20,475 nt of DNA from CAZZBK01 sp964652155 (GCA_964652155.1 CAZZBK010000111.1:1-20475), one strand, 5' to 3'. Positions 1 to 6,957 are shown, numbered from the stretch's first letter. A program made the numbers and translations. Notes: generated by a model not told the origin, from the sequence alone.

Positions 1-303
1 GTTGCCGGAGCATTCTTGGCAAGAGGTCATCATTTTGTTGCCGCGGCACTGGCGGCATACTTTCGTTTCCGGCATCGGGAAGTCCGGGATCGGTGCCATG
101 TCGATTTGTGGTGCAGCTTGCGCCAATAGCTTTGACAGATCAGGAGCCTTGTTGTTTTCCGGGATGTCATCACGTCTCGGAACGCGAATGAGAATATGAC
201 CGTTCGTTGCCACGCTCCATTCGCCGACACTCCACGGCTGAGAAAGGTGCGTCCGCTCAGTGTCTCTTGCTGCAAATCTTGTGATGTCGATTGTGTCGGC
301 CAT
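1..303 (-). CDS. Hypothetical phage protein with DnaJ-like zinc motif (3' end beyond window)
   Basis: Open frame of 101 codons read leftward from the ATG at 303 with no stop before the window edge, so the C-terminus is missing. A good Shine-Dalgarno site (GGGGAG) lies 4 bases before the ATG, directly after the TAG of the upstream gene. The N-terminal 80 residues (MADTIDITRF...) match no family I know. Residues 83-100 carry CRQCRG...CQECSG, two CxxCxG units 8 residues apart as in the DnaJ cysteine-rich domain, so zinc binding is likely. It is the most distal gene seen of the leftward operon. Function is unknown. Coding status is well supported by the start context and the motif. Confidence 0.75.
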   Translation of the reverse strand, partial: MADTIDITRFAARDTERTHLSQPWSVGEWSVATNGHILIRVPRRDDIPENNKAPDLSKLLAQAAPQIDMAPIPDFPMPETKVCRQCRGNKMMTSCQECSGN

Positions 304-312
304 GGTGCTCCC

Positions 313-615
313 CTAAGCTTTGTGTTGTTCCGAAAAGTGATGCTCAAACTTTGCACGAAAGGCCGGGTGCACGAGCAGTTTGTCCCGCATGCGATAGATG
401 GCCGGCTTTGCGGTTAGCCTCGGTGCGCAGCGGCGACTTGACCGGATGATTGTCACTCGGCGAGGCATGCCTACAATGGCTCGCTTGCGATGCTGGCCGT
501 AGTCTGGGCGTTTGGCGCGATACTGCTTGCGATCCGATCTCGGGACCATCTCGACGGCCGACATGCTCCACCAGATCATCGTGGAGCCAAGTAGGTTGAT
601 AGGCTTGCCCAACAT
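313..615 (-). CDS. Small basic hypothetical protein, paralogue of the protein at 13364-13642
   Basis: Encodes 100 residues, rich in Arg and Lys. An AGGA Shine-Dalgarno lies 7 bases before the ATG, 10 bases after the upstream stop. The C-terminal two thirds (PRSDRKQYR..RPDYG..RKR..RRCAPRLTAKPA...LLVHPAFR) align with the product of 13364-13642 on the other strand (PRSDRKTYR..RPKYG..RKR..RRCAPRLIAKPA...LIAHPAMR). This proves coding in both and shows an intragenomic duplication. The family is unknown to me. Its basic character and lack of a membrane segment suggest a nucleic-acid-associated role, but that is inference only. Confidence 0.75.
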   Translation of the reverse strand: MLGKPINLLGSTMIWWSMSAVEMVPRSDRKQYRAKRPDYGQHRKRAIVGMPRRVTIIRSSRRCAPRLTAKPAIYRMRDKLLVHPAFRAKFEHHFSEQHKA

Positions 616-624
616 ATGCGCATC

Positions 625-807
625 CTATTCCTTATTCCATTCCGCGCGGATTGCCTTTACGTGGCGCCCGACAACGCACGGATTAAGGTCTAATGCTTGC
701 GCACACTCTTTGTTCGTTGCGCATAGATGCTCGGAGAAAAACCGTCGCACACGCTCGCGGTTAGCCTCGCCGATCTTTCGATTGATTTCTGGCGCTGTCA
801 TTGCCAT
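625..807 (-). CDS. Small helix-turn-helix-like hypothetical protein
   Basis: Encodes 60 residues (54 if the second ATG at 801 is used). The stretch ANRERVRRFFSEHLCATNKE followed by CAQALDLNPCVVGRHVKAIR looks like a winged-helix/HTH fold: an N-terminal helix, a helix 'NKECAQALDL' and a recognition-type helix 'NPCVVGRHVKAIRAEW'. A DNA-binding or regulatory role in the phage early region is plausible. The start overlaps the end of the upstream gene by about 45 bases and has no strong Shine-Dalgarno, so translation may be coupled. The exact start is uncertain. Confidence 0.6.
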   Translation of the reverse strand: MAMTAPEINRKIGEANRERVRRFFSEHLCATNKECAQALDLNPCVVGRHVKAIRAEWNKE

Positions 808-994
808 GGTCGGACCCAGTTTTGTTTACTGCTATCAGCAAGAATTTCTCCCCACACTTGAGATCGACCAGCACACCGTCCGGAACAATTACAGCGGATG
901 CAACGTCGGATGACAACAGCATTGCATCTCGGGAAATGCCTCTGAACTTCATCTCACGGTGCCGATTGACTTGGATCGTAGTGATGTCGCGCAT
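761..994 (-). CDS. Hypothetical protein (77 aa)
   Basis: The frame is open to 1153, but the ATG at 994 is preferred because it has a strong GGAG five bases upstream, in the junction context GGAGCGATC-ATG that recurs elsewhere in this window (GGAGCGATA before 12166 and 13039). The product begins MRDITTIQVNRHREMKFRGI and is mostly beta-like in the middle (SAVIVPDGVLVDLKCGEKFLLIAV), with a charged tail. No known family is recognised. The 3' end overlaps the start of the next leftward gene (625-807) out of frame. Confidence 0.6.
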   Translation of the reverse strand: MRDITTIQVNRHREMKFRGISRDAMLLSSDVASAVIVPDGVLVDLKCGEKFLLIAVNKTGSDHGNDSARNQSKDRRG

Positions 995-1028
995 GATCGC
1001 TCCATGGCAGTCATTCCTTTCATCCAAC

Positions 1029-1072
1029 GCGGGCTGGGTCAATTCGTCAGGAGCCGCATCGCCCCAGCCCGC
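1029..1072. repeat. Inverted repeat with 10-bp perfect arms in an intergenic gap
   Basis: GCGGGCTGGG (1029-1038) is the exact reverse complement of CCCAGCCCGC (1063-1072), with 24 bases between. It sits in the only sizeable gap (995-1101) of this part of the leftward operon. No T-run follows on either strand, so it is not a classic intrinsic terminator. It could be a messenger structure that stabilises or attenuates the distal part of the operon. Confidence 0.5.
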
Positions 1073-1101
1073 ACGCCAACACAACAAGGAATCGCAACCC
1101 G

Positions 1102-1326
1102 CTATGCTGACGTTGTTCGGTTGTCCTTCTTGCCCCCGTCCACAACGCGCCATCTGTCTTTGGACAGCAACTCAGGCTCGTCATCGGGATAGTAAGGCGT
1201 GCCATGCACGCGAGTGTGAAGCTTGTTGATATCCTCTCGCATGATCCGCATCTCGGCGATGATCAGAGCCAGAACGATAATCAACATGAAACACAGTAGT
1301 CCGACAAGAATGGTTGCAGATATCAT
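1102..1326 (-). CDS. Single-pass membrane protein (74 aa)
   Basis: Starts at the ATG at 1326, which overlaps the stop of the upstream gene as ATGA and has GGGGAG about nine bases upstream. Residues 3-25 form one strongly hydrophobic segment (ATILVGLLCFMLIIVLALII), followed by a charged, helical cytoplasm-like tail with YYPDDEPE and a basic C-terminus. A topology with a short N-terminus and a 45-residue tail resembles small phage inner-membrane proteins, for example exclusion or spanin-like accessory proteins, but there is no lysis cassette here and the function is unknown. The frame could be extended upstream to 1476, but that stretch overlaps the neighbouring gene fully and is not favoured. 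Confidence 0.7.
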   Translation of the reverse strand: MISATILVGLLCFMLIIVLALIIAEMRIMREDINKLHTRVHGTPYYPDDEPELLSKDRWRVVDGGKKDNRTTSA

Positions 1327-1709
1327 GGTGTGCTTCTCCCCATTTTGTGCTCGGTCCGTTGCAGCCAGGACGAGCGGTCCTGTTCGCGCTCCTTCATGCG
1401 TAAAAATTCTAGTTGCAACCGCAACTTGTGAGCCTGCGAACGCGCATCGACCATCTTGGTAATGTACTCGCGCCATTCGGGAGTGCTTTTGACGATCCGC
1501 TCGGCCTTGCTGTCCGGCATATCACCAATCTCCAACATCAACTTGGTCTTCATGTCGGCAAGTGTCGTCGTCTTCAGTTCTTCCAAGAGTGAAGCCGCGC
1601 CATCTGCATCGACGTAATGCAGGGCCACGATCCGAAATTGCTCGGAAATCGGTCTCTCGTCCTGCCGCATGGGTTGGACGGCTGATGTGTTGCGTTCGGT
1701 CGGAGTCAT
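1323..1709 (-). CDS. Helical phage hypothetical protein (128 aa)
   Basis: Translationally coupled to both neighbours: the start overlaps the ParB-like gene stop as TAATG, and its stop overlaps the next start as ATGA. The C-terminal half (STPEWREYITKMVDARSQ, then KLRLQLEFLRMKEREQDRSSW) is a long charged helix of the kind seen in small proteins near phage recombination genes. From memory such helical proteins are common beside SSAP/exonuclease modules, but I cannot name the family. There is no Shine-Dalgarno of note at the ATG, consistent with coupling. Confidence 0.75.
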   Translation of the reverse strand: MTPTERNTSAVQPMRQDERPISEQFRIVALHYVDADGAASLLEELKTTTLADMKTKLMLEIGDMPDSKAERIVKSTPEWREYITKMVDARSQAHKLRLQLEFLRMKEREQDRSSWLQRTEHKMGRSTP

Positions 1710-2554
1710 TAGATGTCGTCAGTCTTCAGTCCGCGGATGCTGGCTTCCTTGGGGACGCGGAAATACTCAAGCGTGCCCCCATTTTCGAACGTATTCCAGG
1801 CATGCACAACAGAAAACCATTGATGCTCGCGAGCCATGCGATGCATTGTCAGCCCCGTGCGCAGCATCCGCTCGCGCAACTTGTGTGCTGGACATCCATC
1901 ATAATCCGGCACGCCCGTGCGGAATACCTCAAGGAATTCATCGACTCGGTCGCGCTTGCCAACAATCTCCGCTGCCAGATAATGGACGGTTGCGAGCATG
2001 CTTACCGGTGGCCCCTTGCACTTTGTTGCAAGATGGGCCGACCTTTGAATGAGAGGATGCCGATCAACCATATCCAGAATTTCAGCCGGAGTGTTTTTGG
2101 TCGTTTTTCTCCATCCAGAAGCGCGCTTCATCTGCAACAGATTGTTTGCCACCGCCGCAACAACGACGTTGTTTGCCACGCCGGACATCGCCAGCATATC
2201 TCGGACGCTTCTGGACTTCCCGATGTCAATGTAATTACGTGCGCCAGGCTCAACGCCGTAGAACACGAACGTCTGAAACGGAACATCGGCTTGAATACAG
2301 GCCTTGAGCCGATGCTGCCCGTCGAGAAGATCGCCATTTGGCAAAAACCGGATGCCATCGCCCGTCAATGGCCAGTTCCCGGCCAACATGTCTCGCGCAT
2401 AGGCGTCAATTGTAGCCTTCTTAGGCGTGCGATTGATCTTGTTCTTGTCCAGCCATGCCGCAGCCAAGGTCGGCGTCACCGTAACAATCTCATGCGTAAT
2501 CGTGACTGGTGTTTTCTTTGACTTCGCGGGGCGTGAAAGTGTTCTGACGGACAT
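1709..2554 (-). CDS. ParB/DGQHR-type N-terminal domain protein
   Basis: Encodes 281 residues. The core NGDLLDGQHRLKA (residues 73-85) is the DGQHR motif of the ParB/sulfiredoxin-like nuclease superfamily, preceded by a WLDKNKINRTPKKATIDAYA segment and followed by strand- and helix-forming sequence (FVFYGVEPGARNYIDIGKSRS). Members act as nucleases, CTPases or DNA-binding factors; in phages they usually have no assigned role. The start is at an ATG with AGGAAAC upstream, six bases after the previous stop. The gene sits in one operon with an exonuclease and a recombination-associated protein, so a part in phage DNA processing is likely. There is no ParA partner in the window, so plasmid-type partition is not implied. 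The 319-residue frame on the opposite strand (1562-2521) is a shadow. Confidence 0.8.
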   Translation of the reverse strand: MSVRTLSRPAKSKKTPVTITHEIVTVTPTLAAAWLDKNKINRTPKKATIDAYARDMLAGNWPLTGDGIRFLPNGDLLDGQHRLKACIQADVPFQTFVFYGVEPGARNYIDIGKSRSVRDMLAMSGVANNVVVAAVANNLLQMKRASGWRKTTKNTPAEILDMVDRHPLIQRSAHLATKCKGPPVSMLATVHYLAAEIVGKRDRVDEFLEVFRTGVPDYDGCPAHKLRERMLRTGLTMHRMAREHQWFSVVHAWNTFENGGTLEYFRVPKEASIRGLKTDDI

Positions 2555-2557
2555 GGC

Positions 2558-3439
2558 TTAGTTTCCTTCCTCTGGCGGGTCTGGTGGCGTTGGCGGGCTC
2601 GTGTTGGTGTCTGATGCCACGTCGGGATCAGGTGGCATGGTAGGGGGTGCTGCAGCCTTCGTGGCTTGTGGCTTTGGCTTTCCGTTGCCATTGGCGTCCG
2701 GGAACATTTCTTCGACGGTGGCCTCGCCGTTTTTCAACGCTGCGAACATCCCCCGCAACGTCGGGATGTGATCTATCTTGATATCCGCGATGCCGGATAC
2801 ACCGATTGCCATGCATACCTTTTCCGGCGTCACGCCAAACGCCGCAAAGGCCTTCATGGTCTTGTCCAGTGTCACGGCTAGGGTCTCGACGGTGCCGGCA
2901 ATGACCTGCTCGCAACGCTCATAGGCCCTGCGCCAAACGCCCTTGGGAACGCCCGCCAGGATCGCATTGCGGGATGCAATCGAGCACGCTGCATTGCCCG
3001 TCACGATGATCATATCCTCGGGCAACAGCCGGCCGTGCTTATCCCGGATAGGACGACGGACCAGGGCGCGCCTGGCTGTGTTGGTTTCGAGGTCGTGGAA
3101 AATGCCCTCGGCCTCGACGAACTTATCCGTCCGATCGACGTGCACGACACGAGCCGACGCACGGCAGTTGCCCCATTGACTGTGGATAATCTCGGCAAAC
3201 CGTGCGCTTGGTCCCTTGATCGGTTTACCGCCGCGCGGAAGCGCATAAACGCATTCCTCGGCCGTTGTCTCGTCCAGTGTTGCCAACGTCATGATATTGC
3301 GCATGGCGCGGTCAATGGATCGCGGGTATGCACGCGCCGTTGCAATTTGCTGGTCGATCTCGGCTCTGGACAGCGAGATCGCCATGCTTTCGTCCATTGT
3401 CTGCGTCTCGACAACGTCTATGTCGGTTCGATCGCTCAT
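2558..3439 (-). CDS. Conserved phage protein of recombination/replication regions (293 aa)
   Basis: The domain covering residues 20-245 (SRAEIDQQIATARAYPRSID, YALPRGGKPIKGPSARFAEI, TGNAACSIASRNAIL..GVPK, TLRGMFAALKNGEATVEEMFP) belongs to a family I recognise as widespread in tailed phages of Proteobacteria. It is usually annotated hypothetical and lies beside exonuclease or single-strand-annealing genes. By position it may act with the downstream exonuclease-like gene in phage recombination, but it lacks any RecT/Erf motif that I can assert. The C-terminal 45 residues are Pro/Lys/Thr-rich and disordered, like tails that recruit SSB or partner proteins. The start overlaps the exonuclease stop (TGATG); GGAG lies about ten bases upstream. 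Confidence 0.8.
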   Translation of the reverse strand: MSDRTDIDVVETQTMDESMAISLSRAEIDQQIATARAYPRSIDRAMRNIMTLATLDETTAEECVYALPRGGKPIKGPSARFAEIIHSQWGNCRASARVVHVDRTDKFVEAEGIFHDLETNTARRALVRRPIRDKHGRLLPEDMIIVTGNAACSIASRNAILAGVPKGVWRRAYERCEQVIAGTVETLAVTLDKTMKAFAAFGVTPEKVCMAIGVSGIADIKIDHIPTLRGMFAALKNGEATVEEMFPDANGNGKPKPQATKAAAPPTMPPDPDVASDTNTSPPTPPDPPEEGN

Positions 3440-4314
3440 CAGGCAGGCACTCCATAAAAGCTTTCCACATCCGCCGCAAAGCTGATCATTTCCATGGACT
3501 TGGCGAAATCAACCAGCGTTGCGGCGTCCACATCGACGGATTCAAGTTCCTTCATCGGCACGGGCAATTCAGCGTCGGTCTTGAGCGTGACGAGTTCGCG
3601 GCTCAGAAGGGCATTCGCCCGATGCGCCATTACCATATCACGAATTTTGGGCTTGTTGATCTCGCGCCAGCGTTCCATCACACCGTCGAATGATCCGAAC
3701 TGCTTAAGCAGGGCTGCCGCCGTCTTGGGGCCGACGCTGGGAATGCCGGGCACATTGTCCGATGTGTCGCCCATGAGCGCCTGCAGATCGCGCATCTGAT
3801 GCGGCCAGACGCCAAACTTGGCATAGACGTAATCGGGCGTGATTTCGGTCTCTTTTACCGGGTCCCACATGGCCGTGCTCGGGCGCCCGGTTGTGATTGT
3901 CTGCATCAAGTCCTTGTCCACCGAGATGATCAGAGCGTCATCACCGTTGGCGTTGGATGCCGAGGCATAAGACGCAATCAGGTCATCGGCCTCGATGCCT
4001 TGTGCCTCGACTACTGGAATGCGAAAGGCGCGCGTGGCATCCCGGATCAATCCGAGCTGTGATCTGAGATCGTCAGGCATGGGCGTCCGCTGCGCCTTGT
4101 ACTCCGGGTAAATGGCCGTTCTCGCCGTGCTCCGTCCCTTATCCAGAACGACAGCAAAATGCGTGGCCGTGACGTGCTTTTTCTTCAGGTTCCACAGCAT
4201 GCGGCTGTATCCATGAATGGCCCCAATCGGGGTGCCGTCCATCTTGGTCATGGGCGGCTGCGAGTAGAACGCCCGATAGATATAGGATGAGCCGTCAACC
4301 AGAACACACGTCAT
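3439..4314 (-). CDS. 5'-3' exonuclease / flap endonuclease (PolA N-terminal type)
   Basis: Encodes 291 residues, the normal length for a stand-alone phage FEN. Metal-binding acidic residues of the PIN-like/FEN fold are all present: D7 in LVDGSSYIYRAF, D58 in VVLDKG, E108/D110/D111 in GIEADDLIA, D133/D135 in SVDKDL, and D183/D186 in MGDTSDNVPGIPSVGPKTAA. The last motif opens the helix-3-turn-helix DNA-binding motif. YPEYKAQR (69-76) is the family's basic helical arch segment. The enzyme would remove RNA primers and 5' flaps during phage replication or resect ends for recombination, in the cytoplasm. No polymerase domain follows. Its ATG overlaps the upstream stop (ATGA) and has GAGGAA eight bases before it. 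Confidence 0.93.
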   Translation of the reverse strand: MTCVLVDGSSYIYRAFYSQPPMTKMDGTPIGAIHGYSRMLWNLKKKHVTATHFAVVLDKGRSTARTAIYPEYKAQRTPMPDDLRSQLGLIRDATRAFRIPVVEAQGIEADDLIASYASASNANGDDALIISVDKDLMQTITTGRPSTAMWDPVKETEITPDYVYAKFGVWPHQMRDLQALMGDTSDNVPGIPSVGPKTAAALLKQFGSFDGVMERWREINKPKIRDMVMAHRANALLSRELVTLKTDAELPVPMKELESVDVDAATLVDFAKSMEMISFAADVESFYGVPA

Positions 4315-4667
4315 AGGTCGGATTCCTCGGTTTCTGCATCAGGGGCCGTTGTCTTGATCGGGGAAACTCCGGACAGCACGGCATCCGGGAATGTTTCGAG
4401 CAGCTTACGCACGGCGCTATGGCCGAGCAGGGCCTTGGTTTCCGCCTCGGTTTCCTGCCGTAGATGCTGGATCAGCACGCGCAACCCATCGGCATGTGCG
4501 GAAACCGTGCGCAATGTCGCGAGCACGGCCCGCATCGCAGCCTTGCGGGCCTCGGCGGTCTCAACCTTCATCCGCTTGGCCGCGACGAACCGTGCATAAA
4601 CATCCTCGCGCTGATCAAGCTCGCGCTCGACTTCCTTGATCTGCATCGAGATCGGAACAGTCGGCAT
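4311..4667 (-). CDS. Coiled-coil hypothetical protein (118 aa)
   Basis: The ATG at 4667 is chosen over the much longer open frame because GCGAGGG lies six bases upstream and the previous gene ends only 2 bases before it. The product (MPTVPISMQIKEVERELDQR..) is almost wholly helical with regular Leu/Val spacing (IKEVERELDQREDVYARFVA, AMRAVLATLRTVSAHADGLR), indicating a coiled coil, and has an acidic tail ending in EESDL. It is coupled to the exonuclease gene by a 4-base overlap, so co-expression is firm. It may be a partner of the exonuclease, but no family is recognised. Confidence 0.7.
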   Translation of the reverse strand: MPTVPISMQIKEVERELDQREDVYARFVAAKRMKVETAEARKAAMRAVLATLRTVSAHADGLRVLIQHLRQETEAETKALLGHSAVRKLLETFPDAVLSGVSPIKTTAPDAETEESDL

Positions 4668-4669
4668 AA

Positions 4670-4975
4670 TCAGCCCTCGCCTTGGCAGTCCGAGACCCAC
4701 CAGCGCATGACAGTGCCGGTCAATGGCGACTTTACAAAAATGGCGCCATCCCCTAATCCTCGTGCACTTACCAATGTCTTTTGGTATGCTGCATGACGCG
4801 CTGCCATGTTGGCATCCAACGCAGCATCGCACGGTTGCGCCGGCTCGCGCTTGATCAAGACATCCCGCTCTGCCGCAAGCCAATCGTTGATGACCTCAGC
4901 AAAGGCATCCTTGTGAATGGCGCCGTCTTGCTCGACGCGAGCCGACCACAATCCCCATAGCTTTTCAATGTTCAT
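4670..4975 (-). CDS. Hypothetical protein (101 aa)
   Basis: The ATG overlaps the stop of the preceding gene (ATGA), and the next gene starts 2 bases after its stop, so it lies inside a coupled run. The sequence begins MNIEKLWGLWSARVEQDGAI and is acidic and helical up to about residue 65. The end (GDGAIFVKSPLTGTVMRWWV) looks like a small beta unit. No catalytic motif or known family is recognised. Coding is supported by the coupling and the amino-acid composition. Confidence 0.65.
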   Translation of the reverse strand: MNIEKLWGLWSARVEQDGAIHKDAFAEVINDWLAAERDVLIKREPAQPCDAALDANMAARHAAYQKTLVSARGLGDGAIFVKSPLTGTVMRWWVSDCQGEG

Positions 4976-5196
4976 CCCTTGCGCCTCGCTGCTTTGATTT
5001 CGCGTTCGACCAATTCTGCACGGTCAAGTGTGACCGCTTTTGCACGCGATACAAATCTCGGCTTTTTTGCATTCTTGCAATCGGCAATCGCGCGAGACAC
5101 GGATCGCTTGCCGGTCTTGGCCATCTTGATCTTGGGGCGCTCGCCTGGATTTTTGGGCGGCACAACCCGCGCCCCGGTTAAAGGCTTGCTTGGCAT
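4972..5196 (-). CDS. Small highly basic hypothetical protein (74 aa)
   Basis: The frame is open from 5220, but the ATG at 5196 has GGAAGG eight bases upstream and follows the previous stop by four bases, so it is preferred. The product MPSKPLTGARVVPPKNPGER.. is very rich in Lys and Arg (KIKMAKTGKRSVSRAIADCK, REIKAARRKG) and has no hydrophobic core long enough for a membrane segment. It could bind nucleic acid. The family is unknown. Its stop overlaps the next start as ATGA. Confidence 0.65.
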   Translation of the reverse strand: MPSKPLTGARVVPPKNPGERPKIKMAKTGKRSVSRAIADCKNAKKPRFVSRAKAVTLDRAELVEREIKAARRKG

Positions 5197-5200
5197 GTGG

Positions 5201-5476
5201 TTAGCCTTCCGCATTGTCATCGCGGACTGAGATTTCTTTGCGTGCGATTATGATCATGTTTGCGCATGATTGTGCGATGTCATATCCAAATTCTCCAACG
5301 GCTGACAAGGTGCCCTTGCTGCGACCTGGATTTTCATTTTTCACTTGCATTGCCACGTCAAGGCAAATGATAGCAGCAGTGGTAAGGGCTGCCCGATACG
5401 CCGCCCGAAGTTCTGGTGTGTTGTATGTGCTGGCGATCTCTCGCAGCATCATGTCGATTGGACCACTATCGTTCAT
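5201..5476 (-). CDS. Hypothetical helical protein (91 aa)
   Basis: The ATG overlaps the stop of the large upstream gene (ATGA), with GAGGCG seven bases before the start. The protein is predicted helical (MMLREIASTYNTPELRAAYR, ALTTAAIICLDVAMQV, YDIAQSCANMIIIARKEI) with a moderately hydrophobic middle, but it lacks a clear membrane span. I recognise no family. Placement in an uninterrupted coupled operon supports expression. Confidence 0.65.
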   Translation of the reverse strand: MNDSGPIDMMLREIASTYNTPELRAAYRAALTTAAIICLDVAMQVKNENPGRSKGTLSAVGEFGYDIAQSCANMIIIARKEISVRDDNAEG

Positions 5477-6594
5477 GCTGTCGCCTCACTTGACGCCTCA
5501 GATTTCGCCGGAGCTTGCCATGAAAACCGGATGCCCGGCATAGCCGCGCGAGACTTGACGGCGCGATCGGCAATCTTTTGAACCAGCTCAACAAGATCAG
5601 GATGTTGCTGCTTGGCCAAATACTCTGCCGCTGCCTTCAGATCGACAATGGACGCCGTTTCCGGTGGCGCCGTCTTCACGCTACGGCGATTGCCATAAGT
5701 TCCCGTGCCAAGGCTGATCTTGGGCGGCGGCACGACGGGCTGCGGAGGTGGCGTCAAATCCAAGTAGGGAACTTCGGGCACGCCATCGTGTCCCGAACTC
5801 TGGACTGGGCGTTCCGCAGCCCGCCGGTTCTGTTCTTCAATGAGCGCGGCTTTCTGCGCTTCCCACTTTTTTTTAGCCTCATCGGCGGCAATCTTCGCCA
5901 GCCTGTCGGCTTCACGCTTGCCCCATGCGTCGGCCATGCTGCGCATCGCCTTCGACGTGACTGTCGCCGGCTCAATGATGCCACCCCACCGCGCATCGAG
6001 GTCAGCAATGTCTTGCAGCAGCGGGGCCTTTTCGGCCTTGCGGGCTGATTCCGCATCTCTGGCAGACTTCGCGAGACGATCGGCCCAATCCGACAGCTTG
6101 TCAGCATCGTCCTTCGTCTCGACCTTAACCCTTGCGCAATGCGCTTGCGCCTCGGCAACATCGCCAAGCACGTCCGCACGCATCCGCCGGAAGGTGTCAA
6201 GATCTCCGGAATTGTCACCGGGGCCGCGGGGCTCGGATGTGACTGCGGCATCCCCTGCCACGACATTGGCATTGGGTGCCCGCGTTACGGCAGTCACTGG
6301 CGCGGCGACTTCAGGAAGATCGGCAGGCCATGCCTTTGTCGCAATCTTCTGGTCATAGGCTGCCTTGGTCACGGGATACTTGGCCACCGAAAGCCAAGTG
6401 CGTCCCATCTGGACCCGATCAAGCACGGGACCTCCGTCAACGAGCATATAAATGACATCGCCGACACGCCAGATTGCAACGGGGACGCCAATGTAGTGGC
6501 GGTAAAATCCTGATTGCGGGTTGCTCTCTTGGATCGGGCCAATATGCCCCTTCAAAGCCTGCCGCCAATACGCCCATTGATCCGGTGTGGACAT
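5473..6594 (-). CDS. Large phage hypothetical protein, first gene of the leftward operon
   Basis: Encodes 373 residues from the ATG at 6594, which has an excellent GGGAG six bases upstream. An in-frame ATG at 6648 would add 18 residues, but it has a weak ribosome site and lies inside a predicted leader hairpin. N-terminal region: STPDQWAYWRQALKGHIGPI.. and VPVAIWRVGDVIYMLVDG, a small beta domain known from phage early proteins. Middle: GPGDNSGDLDTFRRMRADVL, then a long Ala/Glu/Lys coiled coil (about residues 150-270). A Pro-rich linker follows (LTPPPQPVVPPPKISLG), then a C-terminal IPGIRF-like end (AMPGIRFSW). Related early phage proteins share these blocks but have no assigned function. As first gene after the switch it is probably immediate-early. 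Confidence 0.8.
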   Translation of the reverse strand: MSTPDQWAYWRQALKGHIGPIQESNPQSGFYRHYIGVPVAIWRVGDVIYMLVDGGPVLDRVQMGRTWLSVAKYPVTKAAYDQKIATKAWPADLPEVAAPVTAVTRAPNANVVAGDAAVTSEPRGPGDNSGDLDTFRRMRADVLGDVAEAQAHCARVKVETKDDADKLSDWADRLAKSARDAESARKAEKAPLLQDIADLDARWGGIIEPATVTSKAMRSMADAWGKREADRLAKIAADEAKKKWEAQKAALIEEQNRRAAERPVQSSGHDGVPEVPYLDLTPPPQPVVPPPKISLGTGTYGNRRSVKTAPPETASIVDLKAAAEYLAKQQHPDLVELVQKIADRAVKSRAAMPGIRFSWQAPAKSEASSEATA

Positions 6595-6632
6595 TGCTCG
6601 CTCCCATCGCTCATCATCGGCCCAAACGTCGA

Positions 6633-6687
6633 GCGGAGCGGCGCCCATCCCACATGTCTCAGCTTACCCCACTGAGCCCCGCTCCGC
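6633..6687. repeat. Inverted repeat in the leader of the leftward operon
   Basis: GCGGAGCGG (6633-6641) and CCGCTCCGC (6679-6687) are exact reverse complements, 37 bases apart. A smaller CTCAG/CTGAG pair lies inside (about 6657-6675). In the leftward transcript this would fold between the promoter and the start at 6594 and would enclose the alternative ATG at 6648. It may be a leader structure that controls translation or transcript stability. No experimental support can be read from the sequence. Confidence 0.4.
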
Positions 6688-6763
6688 CGGCCAGCGCCAC
6701 ACCGCGAGAACGCCCCACTTGTCTCGTTCCCGAGGCCCACTGTGTGCGCTTGGCCACGGCACA

Positions 6764-6792
6764 AACATTGCGGAAAACGCAATGCCCGTCAA
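6764..6792 (-). promoter_or_regulatory. Candidate leftward early promoter
   Basis: Read on the minus strand: TTGACG (6792-6787), a 17-base spacer, then AATGTT (6769-6764). The -35 box matches 5 of 6 and the -10 box only 3 of 6, so activity is uncertain. The spacer is almost entirely occupied by the palindrome at 6766-6784, as expected for a repressible phage early promoter. It would give a leader of roughly 160 bases to the start at 6594. Confidence 0.4.
6766..6784. promoter_or_regulatory. Palindromic operator candidate (left site)
   Basis: CATTGCG-GAAAA-CGCAATG is a perfect palindrome with 7-base arms and a 5-base centre. The same half-site occurs at 6928-6957 and 15971-15989, each time next to a candidate promoter. 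It lies in a non-coding divergent region next to an HTH gene. The likely ligand is the phage regulator encoded at 6985-7242 or one outside the window. Confidence 0.6.
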
Positions 6793-6898
6793 GCCCCATC
6801 TTGCGATTTTCTTAATTTTGTGGCGAGCCCGTTATCCGCTGGTCACGTTGACGCACCCGTCTTGCGTGACATTTTTGCTGCAAAACTAGCGATTTTTC

Positions 6899-6919
6899 GG
6901 GACATTCACAGTCTGTCCC
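6899..6919. promoter_or_regulatory. Second dyad in the divergent control region
   Basis: GGGACA (6899-6904) and TGTCCC (6914-6919) are exact reverse complements separated by 9 bases, a 21-base dyad typical of dimeric repressor sites. Its sequence is unrelated to the CGCAAT-type sites, so it might bind another protein such as a host LexA-like or phage factor. Confidence 0.4.
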
Positions 6920-6927
6920 CGTTGTTC

Positions 6928-6957
6928 CGCAATGCTTTCGGCGGTATTGCGTTTTTC
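6928..6957. promoter_or_regulatory. Operator candidate (right site) with CGCAAT/ATTGCG half-sites
   Basis: CGCAAT (6928-6933) and ATTGCG (6946-6951) form a dyad, the second half running into TTTTTC and then directly into TTGACA. GTATTGCGTTTTTC (6944-6957) is identical to 15971-15984 in front of the porin gene and nearly identical to the minus-strand reading of the left site (CATTGCGTTTTCC). It immediately abuts the rightward -35 box, so a bound protein would block RNA polymerase. Confidence 0.55.

Noticed and set aside
801..1229. 142-codon plus-strand frame
   Set aside because: Opposite the leftward genes at 761-994 and 1102-1326, which have good starts and coupling; composition looks random.
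1562..2521. 319-codon plus-strand frame
   Set aside because: It lies opposite the ParB/DGQHR gene, has no ribosome site, and its amino-acid order (many Cys, His and Arg with no domain) is that of a shadow frame.
1709..2554. Plasmid/chromosome partition gene parB
   Set aside because: No ParA gene and no recognisable parS repeats nearby; only the DGQHR-type N-terminal domain is supported.
2963..2981. CATTGCGGGATGCAATC, similar to the operator half-sites
   Set aside because: Lies deep inside a coding sequence with no promoter nearby and a different centre; taken as chance.
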